Below are positions 52,151 to 60,701 of a stretch of 64,000 nucleotides of DNA, piece by piece (positions within the stretch are counted from its first letter, which is position 1; each line of letters starts with the position of its first letter). The translations under genes and the position numbers were made by a program. The stretch lies in contig NZ_JAAXPR010000008.1 of the NCBI RefSeq assembly GCF_012396585.1, forward strand, positions 1-64,000, written 5' to 3'. Below the pieces are notes generated by a model. That model was not told where the DNA came from, did no database searches, and saw only the letters and a program-made list of their open reading frames with translations. Source of the stretch: Streptococcus ovuberis (GTDB taxonomy: Bacteria > Bacillota > Bacilli > Lactobacillales > Streptococcaceae).

Positions 52151-53869
52151 CTATGGCTGGGTAAAAAGCAGTTGCCCTGTCTCGCTATCTCTCTCATATT
52201 GTTTAAAGAAATTCCAGATATAGGCAGCTTCTGGTCTATAATTCCAATGAGCTAAATTTTTTATCGTAACCAATCGAATAAGTTCTTGATTCTCATTATC
52301 TACATCTACCATAGAACCTGAGAGAATTTCCTTATCTCCGAGAATTCCCTCTACTTGGTTAGATAAAGCAACTCCAAAATACGGATTTAAATTTAAATCT
52401 GGCTTAGATGATACAGGCAAATCATTCATTCTCTGATAGGCTTGGATGAACTCAAACATTGAAACATTGGGATCATCAAAGAAAACATTTGGCATACCAA
52501 ACGGACTACTCCCATCTACTGGCACCATTTGGAAGAAATCATGATCTCCAACAACATAGAGGTATGGAATTTTGTTCCCGTTATAGTCTCTTGCTAACTG
52601 CGTTAATTCCTCCTTGTCAATTCCTGGAGCAGAAACTGAAGCTCCCGCAGCAAATACATCTGAGTGCTTAGCAGCCCAAAGAGCAGTCTTTGAACCACCT
52701 GCTGATAAACCAGTCAAATAAATACGACTTGTATCAATTTGTGGATAAGTTTCCTTGAGATAGTCAATCAGCTCCAATACTCCCTCTTCACCTAGTCCAT
52801 CTACCTTGGCAAAGTTTAATTCCTTCTCCTGCCACTCTGGAGACACAATAACAATGTCCTCTTTCGCTGCCACTTCAACCCAACCGCTAGTATCTCCTTG
52901 AAGACATGGGTCATTAGCAAATCCATGCAATGTAATAATCAAAGGGATCGTACCCTTAGATGCGTCTTTGATTGTTTTCGGAACATACTCATACCAAGTA
53001 TACGAACCTTCACCGTTAAGGGGAACTTCTTCATTTTGGTTATATATAATACCTAATTTCTCAAAATCAATAACTGGTTCTAAACCATATCCTGATGTAA
53101 TTTCTTTAGCATTAGCATTATAAAATTCTGTTATGTCATTATGCATTCGGTAATTCTGCGACAAGATCTTTGACCAGGCATCTTCAAATATTTTGGCAAG
53201 TTCATTTTCTAAATTGGACACTACTACTTTTTGCAATGGATTCGATTGATCTTGATAAGTATCACTGACTTTCTTATCATCCTGACCATACAATAAATTG
53301 ACTGCTTCGTCTGAATTTACAATGTAAGTTGGCACTTGTTCTCTTAGACTTACTCCTTCATCAACTTTACCATTAATCGTTAAGATACCAGCTATAAGGT
53401 AACCATATTTCGGCGCAAGTTTATTATTGACAAACGTTGCACCTTCGTCAATCCCAATCAATTTTATATTAGCGACGGGAGCTTGAGAAATTAGATCAAT
53501 AAAGGCTACCATATCATCATTTGAGTAGGTGCTACCATTTATAGGTGGGATGACATAAACATTAGAAGCCCATTCTTCAACAACATCCGACATTTCAAAT
53601 TCAGCCACTAAGGCATTAGCTTCGTCTACTGTCTTTGGCCCAGCATATATATAAAAGGTTGGCGTCAAAACATTTGACCGATCACTTCTATAACCAGCCT
53701 CTTCAGCATTAAAGTGATAGTACTTAAACTCGGGATTATTAGAGTCTTGCTTGCTAACCAAAGACACCGCAGATTCTTTGTCCACTGTACTTTGCTTATC
53801 TGAAGTCTGTGTTTGACAGGCCGTTAATAAAATTATACTAATGAGTATCAAAAAGATTTTTTTCTTCAT
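52151..53869 (-). CDS. Secreted esterase lipoprotein with two alpha/beta-hydrolase-like halves
   Basis: A 572-residue lipoprotein: the signal ends in LLTAC with Cys18 lipidated. The C-terminal half is a complete alpha/beta hydrolase related to feruloyl esterase/PHB depolymerase enzymes: LHGFAND oxyanion region, nucleophile Ser389 in TGLSAGG, probable acid Asp in VVGDHDFF and His in NLAHWNYRPEA. The N-terminal half (about 70-200) looks like a second copy in which the elbow is GIDEG (139-143), with Asp where Ser should be. It probably removes acyl groups from plant or host glycans outside the cell. AGGAGG precedes the start region. Confidence 0.8.
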   Translation of the reverse strand: MKKKIFLILISIILLTACQTQTSDKQSTVDKESAVSLVSKQDSNNPEFKYYHFNAEEAGYRSDRSNVLTPTFYIYAGPKTVDEANALVAEFEMSDVVEEWASNVYVIPPINGSTYSNDDMVAFIDLISQAPVANIKLIGIDEGATFVNNKLAPKYGYLIAGILTINGKVDEGVSLREQVPTYIVNSDEAVNLLYGQDDKKVSDTYQDQSNPLQKVVVSNLENELAKIFEDAWSKILSQNYRMHNDITEFYNANAKEITSGYGLEPVIDFEKLGIIYNQNEEVPLNGEGSYTWYEYVPKTIKDASKGTIPLIITLHGFANDPCLQGDTSGWVEVAAKEDIVIVSPEWQEKELNFAKVDGLGEEGVLELIDYLKETYPQIDTSRIYLTGLSAGGSKTALWAAKHSDVFAAGASVSAPGIDKEELTQLARDYNGNKIPYLYVVGDHDFFQMVPVDGSSPFGMPNVFFDDPNVSMFEFIQAYQRMNDLPVSSKPDLNLNPYFGVALSNQVEGILGDKEILSGSMVDVDNENQELIRLVTIKNLAHWNYRPEAAYIWNFFKQYERDSETGQLLFTQP

Positions 53870-53901
53870 TTCCTTTCCTCCTCAAATATAGGTTAGAAAT
53901 C

Positions 53902-56139
53902 CTAATCCAGTAGGTTAACAATAATATTCAAATCCGTTTCAATAGATATTCTATCCTTTAAAGCCTTAGAATAATATATCGACAAATCCTTATGCGTCCA
54001 TTCCAGCTGCACTCTCCCCTCAGGAAGTTGGTAGGACCCCTTCACCCACTCTAAAGGTAAATTCGACGCAGGTGCTATTTCTATCCTTCCACCAGAAACC
54101 TTTATCCCCAAAACTTCTCGAATAAGCCAGCTAGAGTATGATGAAAACATGGCATGATTTTTTGAACCTGTGAACGTTTCTCCTCCTGAGAAATGTTCAG
54201 ACAAGGTTTGATTTCCAGACCTTATCATATCCATGTAACTTGGTGTAGCTTGACGAGTCAACCAATCAAAAATCAACCGATTGTCTCCACGTTTTGCAAA
54301 TTCCTCATAAGCCCAAGACATGCCAAAGATACCAAACGGGAAAATACCATCTCGCGACCTGATGGCTACTACCAATTTATCATACCAGATAACTTCATCA
54401 TCAACTAAGCCCGTTCTCAGCGCAAAAATGATACTAGAAGCACTTCCAGAAGCGAATCGTTGCTGAACATCATCGTAAAACTCATTTTTGATGGAATGTT
54501 TAACAATTTCGATAACTTTTCCAAGTTCTTCTTGGTAAGGTTTCAAGTCCGATAAATACCGACTCAACTTTTGATAAGTCTGTAAGTTCAAGAGATACAT
54601 GACAGCAGAACAAAATTCTTGGTCAGGTGATTTAATAAAAAATCCAGAAGCTGTTTCATCAATAGACCCCCAGTCTCCTAGACAACACATCTTGACATAA
54701 TCGTAATCAAAAGACATAAGGTGATTCAGGTGTTTTTTTAAGGCTTCTTGATACTGTTCAATAAAGTCTTTATCACCATGTTCTTCAAGAATTGTTAGTG
54801 CTAAGGTTGGCAAAACCAGTTGCCAGCCCAACGCTCCAGATCCATTGGAAGTTCCATTAGTCATGATACCAACATAAGGAGCTGTTTGTGTGATTCCTCC
54901 GTCAAGTCTTTGGTCATTTATAAAGTCAATCAATACTTTTTTAAAGATTTTTTCTGCATCAATAGTATTAAGATGGGTCTGCAATAACGCTACTATATCG
55001 CCTCCATACCCTAACCGTTCTCTAGAACAATCTTCAAAATAGGAATGAATATTATGAAGGCGCGTATTTCTTCCTGCAATCCATAATTGATTTAAAACCT
55101 CAGACGAACATTCAAATTGACTGATATTTTCAACAGATGTGTGAACTCTATAGGCTATCATCTCTCGAAGAGGAAAACTATCGCTTCCCGTCTTTACCAC
55201 AACATAACGAAAGGAATGATAAGTGTATTGGTTACTGTAATGAAGGACGCCCGTTTTTGTTTTGATTATTTGATCTTCTTGAATAATGGGCTTATCTGGC
55301 TCAATATTTTTATTATCATCTTTCAAACCATATCGCCCACTTATAGTAGAGGTGAAATCCAATTTTCCCCCACTACTTGACTTTTCCTCAGCATATTGAA
55401 GCAAAATAGTTCCAATATAATCTGGTTTCACTTCAAAAGCAATTTGGCCACTAAGAATCTGACCAAAATCCACAAGCCAGTTTTCTCCAAACCTCTCGAT
55501 ATTCACTGGTCTTATTGTTTCATGTCGTTTGATTTTAGGAATGAAACTTGGAACCAGTTGACCTGCTGGACCAGGAACAGCAACCGTCTGAGGATTAGAA
55601 TCTTCATTCCAATTCTCATCTGTAAAAACTTCACCAATATAGATATCGTTTTGTAACAAATGTCCAAAGCCAGAGTCCCAGGTAGAGTCAGAATAAATAT
55701 GACGTTCACCTATTTGTATGTCACAGATTAAACACGGTTTTCCAATAGGTAGCTGTTTACGAATATTATATTTTCCAAGAATGTGAACTGGTGCCGGATT
55801 ATACCAGCCATTAGCTAGTTCAATAATTATTTTATTAGTCCCTCTTTTCAAATAAGGACTAATATCATAAGTATCATAATATACTACTTTGTCATAGTTT
55901 GTAACATCGCTATTTAAAAATGCATCTCCAAGTCTCTGTCCATTTAAATAAGCAGTATAATAACCAAGACCACAAACTGCTAAACTAGCTTTACTTTCTC
56001 CGTCCCAAATAAAGTTTTTAGAAAAAGTCATATTAGGCTTATCTTGAAAAAATGAGAATTCCTTTTCAATGGGATTATCTTTTCGTGTAATCCATTTAGC
56101 CTCTAGAAAATGTTCTTTTTGATTATATTTTTTTGTCAT
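53902..56139 (-). CDS. GH78 alpha-L-rhamnosidase
   Basis: A 745-residue glycoside hydrolase that removes terminal alpha-L-rhamnose. The N-terminal beta-sandwich domains (GLGYYTAYLNGQRLGDAFLN; LVDFGQILSGQIAFEV) are followed by the six-hairpin barrel with the family motif DCSRERLGYGGD (about 370-381), which contains the likely general acid. A C-terminal beta domain ends the protein. There is no signal peptide, so it acts inside the cell. The start at 56139 (ATG with GAGGTG upstream) is chosen over a TTG 11 codons earlier. Base composition is AT-richer than the flanking housekeeping genes. Confidence 0.9.
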   Translation of the reverse strand: MTKKYNQKEHFLEAKWITRKDNPIEKEFSFFQDKPNMTFSKNFIWDGESKASLAVCGLGYYTAYLNGQRLGDAFLNSDVTNYDKVVYYDTYDISPYLKRGTNKIIIELANGWYNPAPVHILGKYNIRKQLPIGKPCLICDIQIGERHIYSDSTWDSGFGHLLQNDIYIGEVFTDENWNEDSNPQTVAVPGPAGQLVPSFIPKIKRHETIRPVNIERFGENWLVDFGQILSGQIAFEVKPDYIGTILLQYAEEKSSSGGKLDFTSTISGRYGLKDDNKNIEPDKPIIQEDQIIKTKTGVLHYSNQYTYHSFRYVVVKTGSDSFPLREMIAYRVHTSVENISQFECSSEVLNQLWIAGRNTRLHNIHSYFEDCSRERLGYGGDIVALLQTHLNTIDAEKIFKKVLIDFINDQRLDGGITQTAPYVGIMTNGTSNGSGALGWQLVLPTLALTILEEHGDKDFIEQYQEALKKHLNHLMSFDYDYVKMCCLGDWGSIDETASGFFIKSPDQEFCSAVMYLLNLQTYQKLSRYLSDLKPYQEELGKVIEIVKHSIKNEFYDDVQQRFASGSASSIIFALRTGLVDDEVIWYDKLVVAIRSRDGIFPFGIFGMSWAYEEFAKRGDNRLIFDWLTRQATPSYMDMIRSGNQTLSEHFSGGETFTGSKNHAMFSSYSSWLIREVLGIKVSGGRIEIAPASNLPLEWVKGSYQLPEGRVQLEWTHKDLSIYYSKALKDRISIETDLNIIVNLLD

Positions 56140-56152
56140 GCGCACCTCAAAT

Positions 56153-56485
56153 TCAAAAATAGTTTTTTCCAATCCAATCAGCTTCTGATAACTTCGTTGC
56201 TAGAACAGCTATACCTTCTTGACTTGGTAATGAGAGACGAATATAGCCAGTAACTCCCTCTTGAACACATTCTCTGGTCATTTCCCAAATATCTATGATT
56301 TCAAGTCTATATTTTCCTTTTTCTGGGAGTAAAAGGTACCTTATATTTACCATTACCTGCATAAAAGCCTTAACAATTTTTTTCTTACCATTACAAATTA
56401 CTTCGACACTTACGTCTACATCAACTTTAGAAGAACTTGGTTCCTATCCTGTGAACTGTAATTCTAAAATTTCATACTGCCTCAC
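56153..56485 (-). pseudogene. Remnant of a DUF5060/DUF5605 glycoside-hydrolase-like gene
   Basis: From a GTG at 56485 (AGGAG six bases upstream) the frame encodes RQYEILELQFTG and then hits TAG at 56444-56446. After that, EPSSSKVDVDVSVEV continues the DUF5060 pattern. Next the matching frame shifts: a different frame reads GFYAGNGKYKVPFTPR, the conserved DUF5060 end. The first frame then resumes with KGKYRLEIIDIWEMTR...LPSQEGIAVLAT, which resembles the C-terminal DUF5605 part. A nonsense codon, two single-base shifts and loss of the catalytic middle are therefore inferred. Confidence 0.75.
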
Positions 56486-56503
56486 TCTAGTCTCCTTTAA
56501 AAA

Positions 56504-56528
56504 TTCGTTGCCTCAAAAAGGCAACGAA
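56504..56528 (-). terminator. Terminator after the PTS IIC gene
   Basis: TTCGTTGCC and GGCAACGAA form a 9-bp stem with a seven-base loop, followed on the minus strand by TTTTTAAA. Transcription of the esterase and rhamnosidase must pass this or start afterwards. Confidence 0.85.
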
Positions 56529-56533
56529 CTCAT

Positions 56534-57823
56534 CTATTCTGAACGTTCTTGTTGGTAGAGTTTGTTATCAACTGTTTTAATAAACGGAAGATAGAAGAGA
56601 GTTACTACCACTAACTGAATCATTTGCAATACGGCTCCCCTCCAACTATTGGTTACCAAAAAGCCACTCAAAATAACAGGTGTTGTCCACGGTAGCTGAA
56701 CCAATCCTGTTGGTACAGGAACTAAATTCAAAGCCATAGCTACATAGGCAATAACTCCCGATACGACCGAGGATAAGAACGCTGGAATAATCAACGAAAA
56801 ATTAAGCATGATGGGGAATCCAAAGAGGGCTGGTTCACCAACGTTAAAGACATATGGTGCAACTGAAATACGACTGACTTGCTTATACTGCTTACTTTTG
56901 GCGAATATAAGAGCTGCAAGCACAGCCCCCTGAAGCCCGATACTCATGAAATGGGTAAAGAAGGAGTTCGAAATAATGTTAGGTGCTACTTGTCCGGCTA
57001 ATGTGGCTACTCGATTTTGCTCTTCAAGCATTTGCCAAACTGGTGTCATAACCCCTTGTACAATGGAGCCTCCATGTAAACCGAAGAACCATAGAATATT
57101 TTCAAATAACTTAACAAGAATCGAACCAAAAATCGATCCACCAAGAATGGTTAGAGGTAATCCTAATGTACTATTAATAAGTGTGACAGCAGTCATACCA
57201 GTAAGATCCACTAGTAGACGGATTATCCAGAAAACGATTACAACAAGAAAACTTGGAATCATTGATTCAAATGGGGCAGAAACAGCTGGCGGAACCGAAG
57301 CTGGCATCTTAATTTTAATGCCTTTTCGATCAATAGCTCTATAGATGACTGCTGTAAAAATAGAAACTAGCATACCAACAAACATTGATTCTGCACTAAC
57401 AGATGCTAATTTAAGTACAAAACCACTCTCTTCCAAAAAAATAGTAGGTGTCATAATCAAAAATGAAACCAAGGCTGTCAGGACGACCTGAAGTTTATTT
57501 AAGTTCATTTTGTCTGAAATCGAATAAGCGGTAGTAATAGCAACCAGAAGACCACCAATGGCCAGACTAGCATTATAAACGATAAGTAGTTTCCCTTGCC
57601 AAACAGCTGTCTCAACACCAATTAGATTTGTAATAAAATTATTGAATCCTTCAACAGGAAAGGCTGCAAAAATCAAGAAGACCGATGCTATAAAGGTGAA
57701 AGGCACATAAGCTAGCATAGCATCACGGATAGCAGTAACATACATGTTACGATTCATAGCTGTTGCAAATTTTCCCATTCTTAATTGCAAGCTAGATATA
57801 AATGATTGGTTATTCTCACTCAT
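56534..57823 (-). CDS. PTS lactose/cellobiose-family IIC component
   Basis: A 429-residue permease of the lactose/cellobiose PTS family with about ten membrane segments. Characteristic stretches are the N-terminal AIRDAMLAYVPFTFIASVFLI, FFGLHGGSIVQGVMTPVW and FNVGEPALFGFPIMLN (the sugar-site GEP motif). It takes up a beta-linked or rhamnosylated disaccharide; identity is unknown. It lies 15 bases after the IIB gene. Confidence 0.92.
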   Translation of the reverse strand: MSENNQSFISSLQLRMGKFATAMNRNMYVTAIRDAMLAYVPFTFIASVFLIFAAFPVEGFNNFITNLIGVETAVWQGKLLIVYNASLAIGGLLVAITTAYSISDKMNLNKLQVVLTALVSFLIMTPTIFLEESGFVLKLASVSAESMFVGMLVSIFTAVIYRAIDRKGIKIKMPASVPPAVSAPFESMIPSFLVVIVFWIIRLLVDLTGMTAVTLINSTLGLPLTILGGSIFGSILVKLFENILWFFGLHGGSIVQGVMTPVWQMLEEQNRVATLAGQVAPNIISNSFFTHFMSIGLQGAVLAALIFAKSKQYKQVSRISVAPYVFNVGEPALFGFPIMLNFSLIIPAFLSSVVSGVIAYVAMALNLVPVPTGLVQLPWTTPVILSGFLVTNSWRGAVLQMIQLVVVTLFYLPFIKTVDNKLYQQERSE

Positions 57824-57838
57824 TTTAAAAACTCCTTT

Positions 57839-58144
57839 TTACATTAACGAAGCTAATGCAGTCTCAAGAACATTCGCCCCATTCATCATCCCATAATCTG
57901 CCAGACTAATTACATTAATTTTCATATCAGTACCAGCATATTTTGTTTTAAATTCTTCTTCCAAAAAGCTGATTTGAGGTCCTAAAAGAAGAACATCTGT
58001 CTGCCCTTTATACTTCTCAAATGCAGACTCAGCCATAGCTATGATATTAGCTTCAATTCCTTTGGCAGTTGCTGCCTCCTTCATCTTAGTAACAAGCATT
58101 GAAGTAGAAAAACCGCCAGCACACACTAGTGTAATGTTTACCAT
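57839..58144 (-). CDS. PTS lactose/cellobiose-family IIB component
   Basis: A 101-residue IIB domain protein. The phosphorylated cysteine is Cys8 in LVCAGGFSTSML. LLLGPQISFLEEEF and LADYGMMNGANVL complete the family pattern. The ATG at 58144 follows GGAGA; the frame extends 12 codons upstream over the IIA end. It transfers phosphate from IIA to the incoming sugar. Confidence 0.92.
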   Translation of the reverse strand: MVNITLVCAGGFSTSMLVTKMKEAATAKGIEANIIAMAESAFEKYKGQTDVLLLGPQISFLEEEFKTKYAGTDMKINVISLADYGMMNGANVLETALASLM

Positions 58145-58154
58145 ATTTATTCTC

Positions 58155-58463
58155 CTATTTATTTTTATATAAATCAACAATTTCAGTGGCCATATCCTTG
58201 ACGGTAATGGCGTTCATGAGATGGTCCTGGGCATGTACCATCAAGAGAGAGACTTCTGTTTTTTCGCCTGCGGCTTCCTTGGTAAGAAGCTCAGTCTGAG
58301 CGTGATGGGCTTGGACCAGAGAGGCATTACACTCAGCTAGATATGCTTGTGCTTCCTCAAAGTCGCCTTTTTTAGCGGCGTAGATTGCCTTCATTGCCAG
58401 GCTTCTTGCATTGCCCCCATTGACGATGAGCCCCATGATAACTTGGGTTTGTTCGTTTTCCAT
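58155..58463 (-). CDS. PTS lactose/cellobiose-family IIA component
   Basis: A 102-residue helical IIA protein. The active histidine lies in VQAHHAQTELLTKEA, and the C-terminal HAQDHLMNAITVKDMATEIV is typical of CelC/LacF. It is the first gene of the PTS operon, downstream of a palindrome and a TATGAT box. Confidence 0.93.
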   Translation of the reverse strand: MENEQTQVIMGLIVNGGNARSLAMKAIYAAKKGDFEEAQAYLAECNASLVQAHHAQTELLTKEAAGEKTEVSLLMVHAQDHLMNAITVKDMATEIVDLYKNK

Positions 58464-58495
58464 AGACTTCCTTTCCTCTTCGTTTTGATAAATCT

Positions 58496-58551
58496 ATCAT
58501 ACCCGCTCTCAGTCACAAACTCCACACCTTCTTCTGCCGTTTTGAAAACGG
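58496..58551 (-). promoter_or_regulatory. PTS operon promoter with a 15-bp palindromic operator
   Basis: The perfect palindrome CCGTTTTGAAAACGG (58537-58551) is centred 43 bases upstream of the near edge of TATGAT (58496-58501). There is no good -35, consistent with an activated promoter. A nearly identical site lies upstream of the regulator gene. Confidence 0.65.
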
Positions 58552-58576
58552 TAACTCTCTCATTTGATAATAGAAA

Positions 58577-58598
58577 AAATCCCAGCAAGCTGAGATTT
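58577..58598 (-). terminator. Terminator between the regulator and the PTS operon
   Basis: AAATCTCAGC pairs with GCTGGGATTT (one G-U pair, two-base apparent loop that would open slightly), followed by TTTTCTA on the minus strand. It overlaps the stop codon of the regulator. Confidence 0.75.
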
Positions 58599-60463
58599 TA
58601 ACTGAGGATATGAACCAAGGTTTCAAAACTTGGGTTGGCAATCAGCTTTTGGATGGCCTCTTGATCAAAAAAGAGATTGCTGGTTTTCTCATAAAAAGTT
58701 TCCAATTGAGGATCTTCCTGAGAACCGATTGATAATAAGAAAATAACTTGGACAGGGTTGTTTTTCCATAAGATTGGCTTGTCAAGAACGGCCACAGTGA
58801 CAAAGCTCTGCTCGGTCAAAACCTTGTAGGGATGAGGAAGGGCAACTAAATTGCCAAAGTCGGTCTGTCCTAACTCTTCACGCTTCAGCACTGCCTCTTC
58901 GAATCCTTCCGGTAAGAGTCCAAAGCGATCGATATGTTGGCACATGAGTTGAATGGCCTCTTCGCGAGTCTCAACTGACAGACGAGGCATAAAAAGATTG
59001 GTCGAGTAATAATCTAAAATCGTAGACTTATCACCACTTTCAAACATCTGTCGATAGGTCAAAATATCATTACTGTCAATGAAAAGATTGATTTCATAGA
59101 TGGGAACAGGGTATTTTTTAGGTAGCGGGACGGTCGTAAAAATGTAGTCAACCTGTTTGCCTTGGAAATCAAACTCTTCCAATTCCGCTACCGTACACTC
59201 ATAGATTGTATCCAGATAGTCGCCGAAGGCCTGCTTATACTTAAATTTGAAGAGCTGCGAACTGCTCTTGCCCGATACACAAACCAAAACGATGGTTTTC
59301 TTCTCAATCTTACGATTGCGTTTTTCCGTTGCTAGCGCAAAAATAATGGCAATATAAGCCACCTCATCCTCTGGAATATCGCATTGGTAATATTCCTTAA
59401 GACTAGTGCAAGCTGTCGCAGCGAGAGTGTAGGGGTAGGGATACTCCTGCTTAATCATCTCCAGCAAGGGATTTTGAGCGGCAATATTAAATTTCAATCG
59501 AATAGCCATTGGAACCAAGTGCTGATTCAAGGCCATCCGAAGTTCTAAATTTTGTCGGAAATCGAGTGCAAAGGTCTCATAAACCCGCGTCAGCATTTTA
59601 TGGACCAGCTCATCAATCTGCCCTGTGATAACAAAGTTAGGACCATATTGACTGTAAGAATCTGAAGAGAGATGTGCTCCATAAATAACAGCCAAAAACT
59701 GTCGTTCCTGCAAATTCAACTGTTGGCCAAACCTCGCCTCAATCAATCGGCTGTAGTCTGCGACAATGCGTTCCGTTGCTGGACTAATGACATCCGCTGG
59801 AACGTCGCCATCGACAATCGTAAAGCCTTGTTGTAGACGGTCTAGTGTTATATTGATGTATTTTACCACATTCTCAAGAGCTATCTCTGACATGGTCACC
59901 TTGTGGCAGTGGTTACCATCTAGAATGGTTTCCATCAACCAAGCTTCACGGCTTCTATCCGCCAGCCTATCGTAGAGGGTATTCAGCAAGCAAATCCGCT
60001 TATGAAATTCCTGCCCCAAAACCTTAATCCCATAATTAGGCCGCCTATCCAAGAGAAGGTCGTAGGCCATTAAAATACTCTCCACGCGTTTTAGGTTAGC
60101 AGATAAGGTATTACGGGAAATATAGAATTGCTCTGCTATATCCTCCAATTTCACATAGTCTTCAGACCTTAAGAGGAGTTGTAAAAGGGCTACCTGCCTT
60201 TGCTCGCTAGTCTCAGGAATATCTTTATCTTCCACGAAACGGGATACTTGGAGAAAGCTCGCTTCATCTTGAATCAACAGCTTATAGCCGAAATGGCGCT
60301 TGGATTCAATCGTTGCGCCATAGGCGGTCAGAATTTCCTTAAGCTCCTTGATCCGTGTGCGAACGGTTTTCTCACTGATTTCGAGCTTATCCGCCAGGTC
60401 CTGGGAGGTTTGATAACTGTCTTGAGACATCAAATTCAACACATCATATAGCTTACTATCCAC
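58598..60463 (-). CDS. BglG/MtlR-type PRD transcriptional activator
   Basis: A 621-residue regulator. Two N-terminal helix-turn-helix domains (DLADKLEISEKTVRTRIKEL; DIAEQFYISRNTLSANLKRV) are followed by two PTS regulation domains (about 180-390), an EIIB-like domain (VLVCVSGKSSSQLF) and a C-terminal EIIA domain with NLVALPHP. This domain order is that of DNA-binding activators such as MtlR, not RNA antiterminators. The PTS phosphorylates its domains according to substrate and glucose status. It most likely controls the adjacent PTS operon and itself. Confidence 0.9.
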   Translation of the reverse strand: MDSKLYDVLNLMSQDSYQTSQDLADKLEISEKTVRTRIKELKEILTAYGATIESKRHFGYKLLIQDEASFLQVSRFVEDKDIPETSEQRQVALLQLLLRSEDYVKLEDIAEQFYISRNTLSANLKRVESILMAYDLLLDRRPNYGIKVLGQEFHKRICLLNTLYDRLADRSREAWLMETILDGNHCHKVTMSEIALENVVKYINITLDRLQQGFTIVDGDVPADVISPATERIVADYSRLIEARFGQQLNLQERQFLAVIYGAHLSSDSYSQYGPNFVITGQIDELVHKMLTRVYETFALDFRQNLELRMALNQHLVPMAIRLKFNIAAQNPLLEMIKQEYPYPYTLAATACTSLKEYYQCDIPEDEVAYIAIIFALATEKRNRKIEKKTIVLVCVSGKSSSQLFKFKYKQAFGDYLDTIYECTVAELEEFDFQGKQVDYIFTTVPLPKKYPVPIYEINLFIDSNDILTYRQMFESGDKSTILDYYSTNLFMPRLSVETREEAIQLMCQHIDRFGLLPEGFEEAVLKREELGQTDFGNLVALPHPYKVLTEQSFVTVAVLDKPILWKNNPVQVIFLLSIGSQEDPQLETFYEKTSNLFFDQEAIQKLIANPSFETLVHILS

Positions 60464-60509
60464 CCTACTCTCCTTTCCAGCCCTAGATAAGGTAGTCTTT
60501 ATCCATTCT

Positions 60510-60570
60510 ATTGTAGCAAGAAGTCAGACGATTGACTATCCTAACTTTTACCGTAAAGAAAACGGAAACA
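60510..60570 (-). promoter_or_regulatory. Promoter and operator of the PRD regulator
   Basis: TACAAT (60510-60515) is preceded by CCGTAAAGAAAACGG (60551-60565), 13 of 15 identical to the palindrome at the PTS promoter and centred at the same distance from the -10 box. AGAAAACGGAAACA (60557-60570) is also a weak match (11 of 14) to the CcpA cre consensus. Confidence 0.6.
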
Positions 60571-60680
60571 GTTTCTGGCCCTAACCCACATTCCCCGAGT
60601 GACACTAGTCTAAAGTATTTTTAATGAATTCGTTCCCTCACTAGGAAATAATTCTTAGAGAAGGATTGGAAATAAAAGAA

Positions 60681-60701
60681 GACTGGACAAAATTGCCAGT
60701 C
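60681..60701 (-). terminator. gshAB terminator
   Basis: GACTGG (60681-60686) pairs with CCAGTC (60696-60701) directly at the stop codon, followed on the minus strand by TTCTTTTATTTCC. Confidence 0.8.

Noticed and set aside
58598..60463. RNA-antiterminator type (LicT/SacY) reading of the PRD regulator
   Set aside because: The N-terminus has DNA-binding helix-turn-helix domains and the C-terminus EIIB/EIIA domains; no RNA-binding CAT domain is present.
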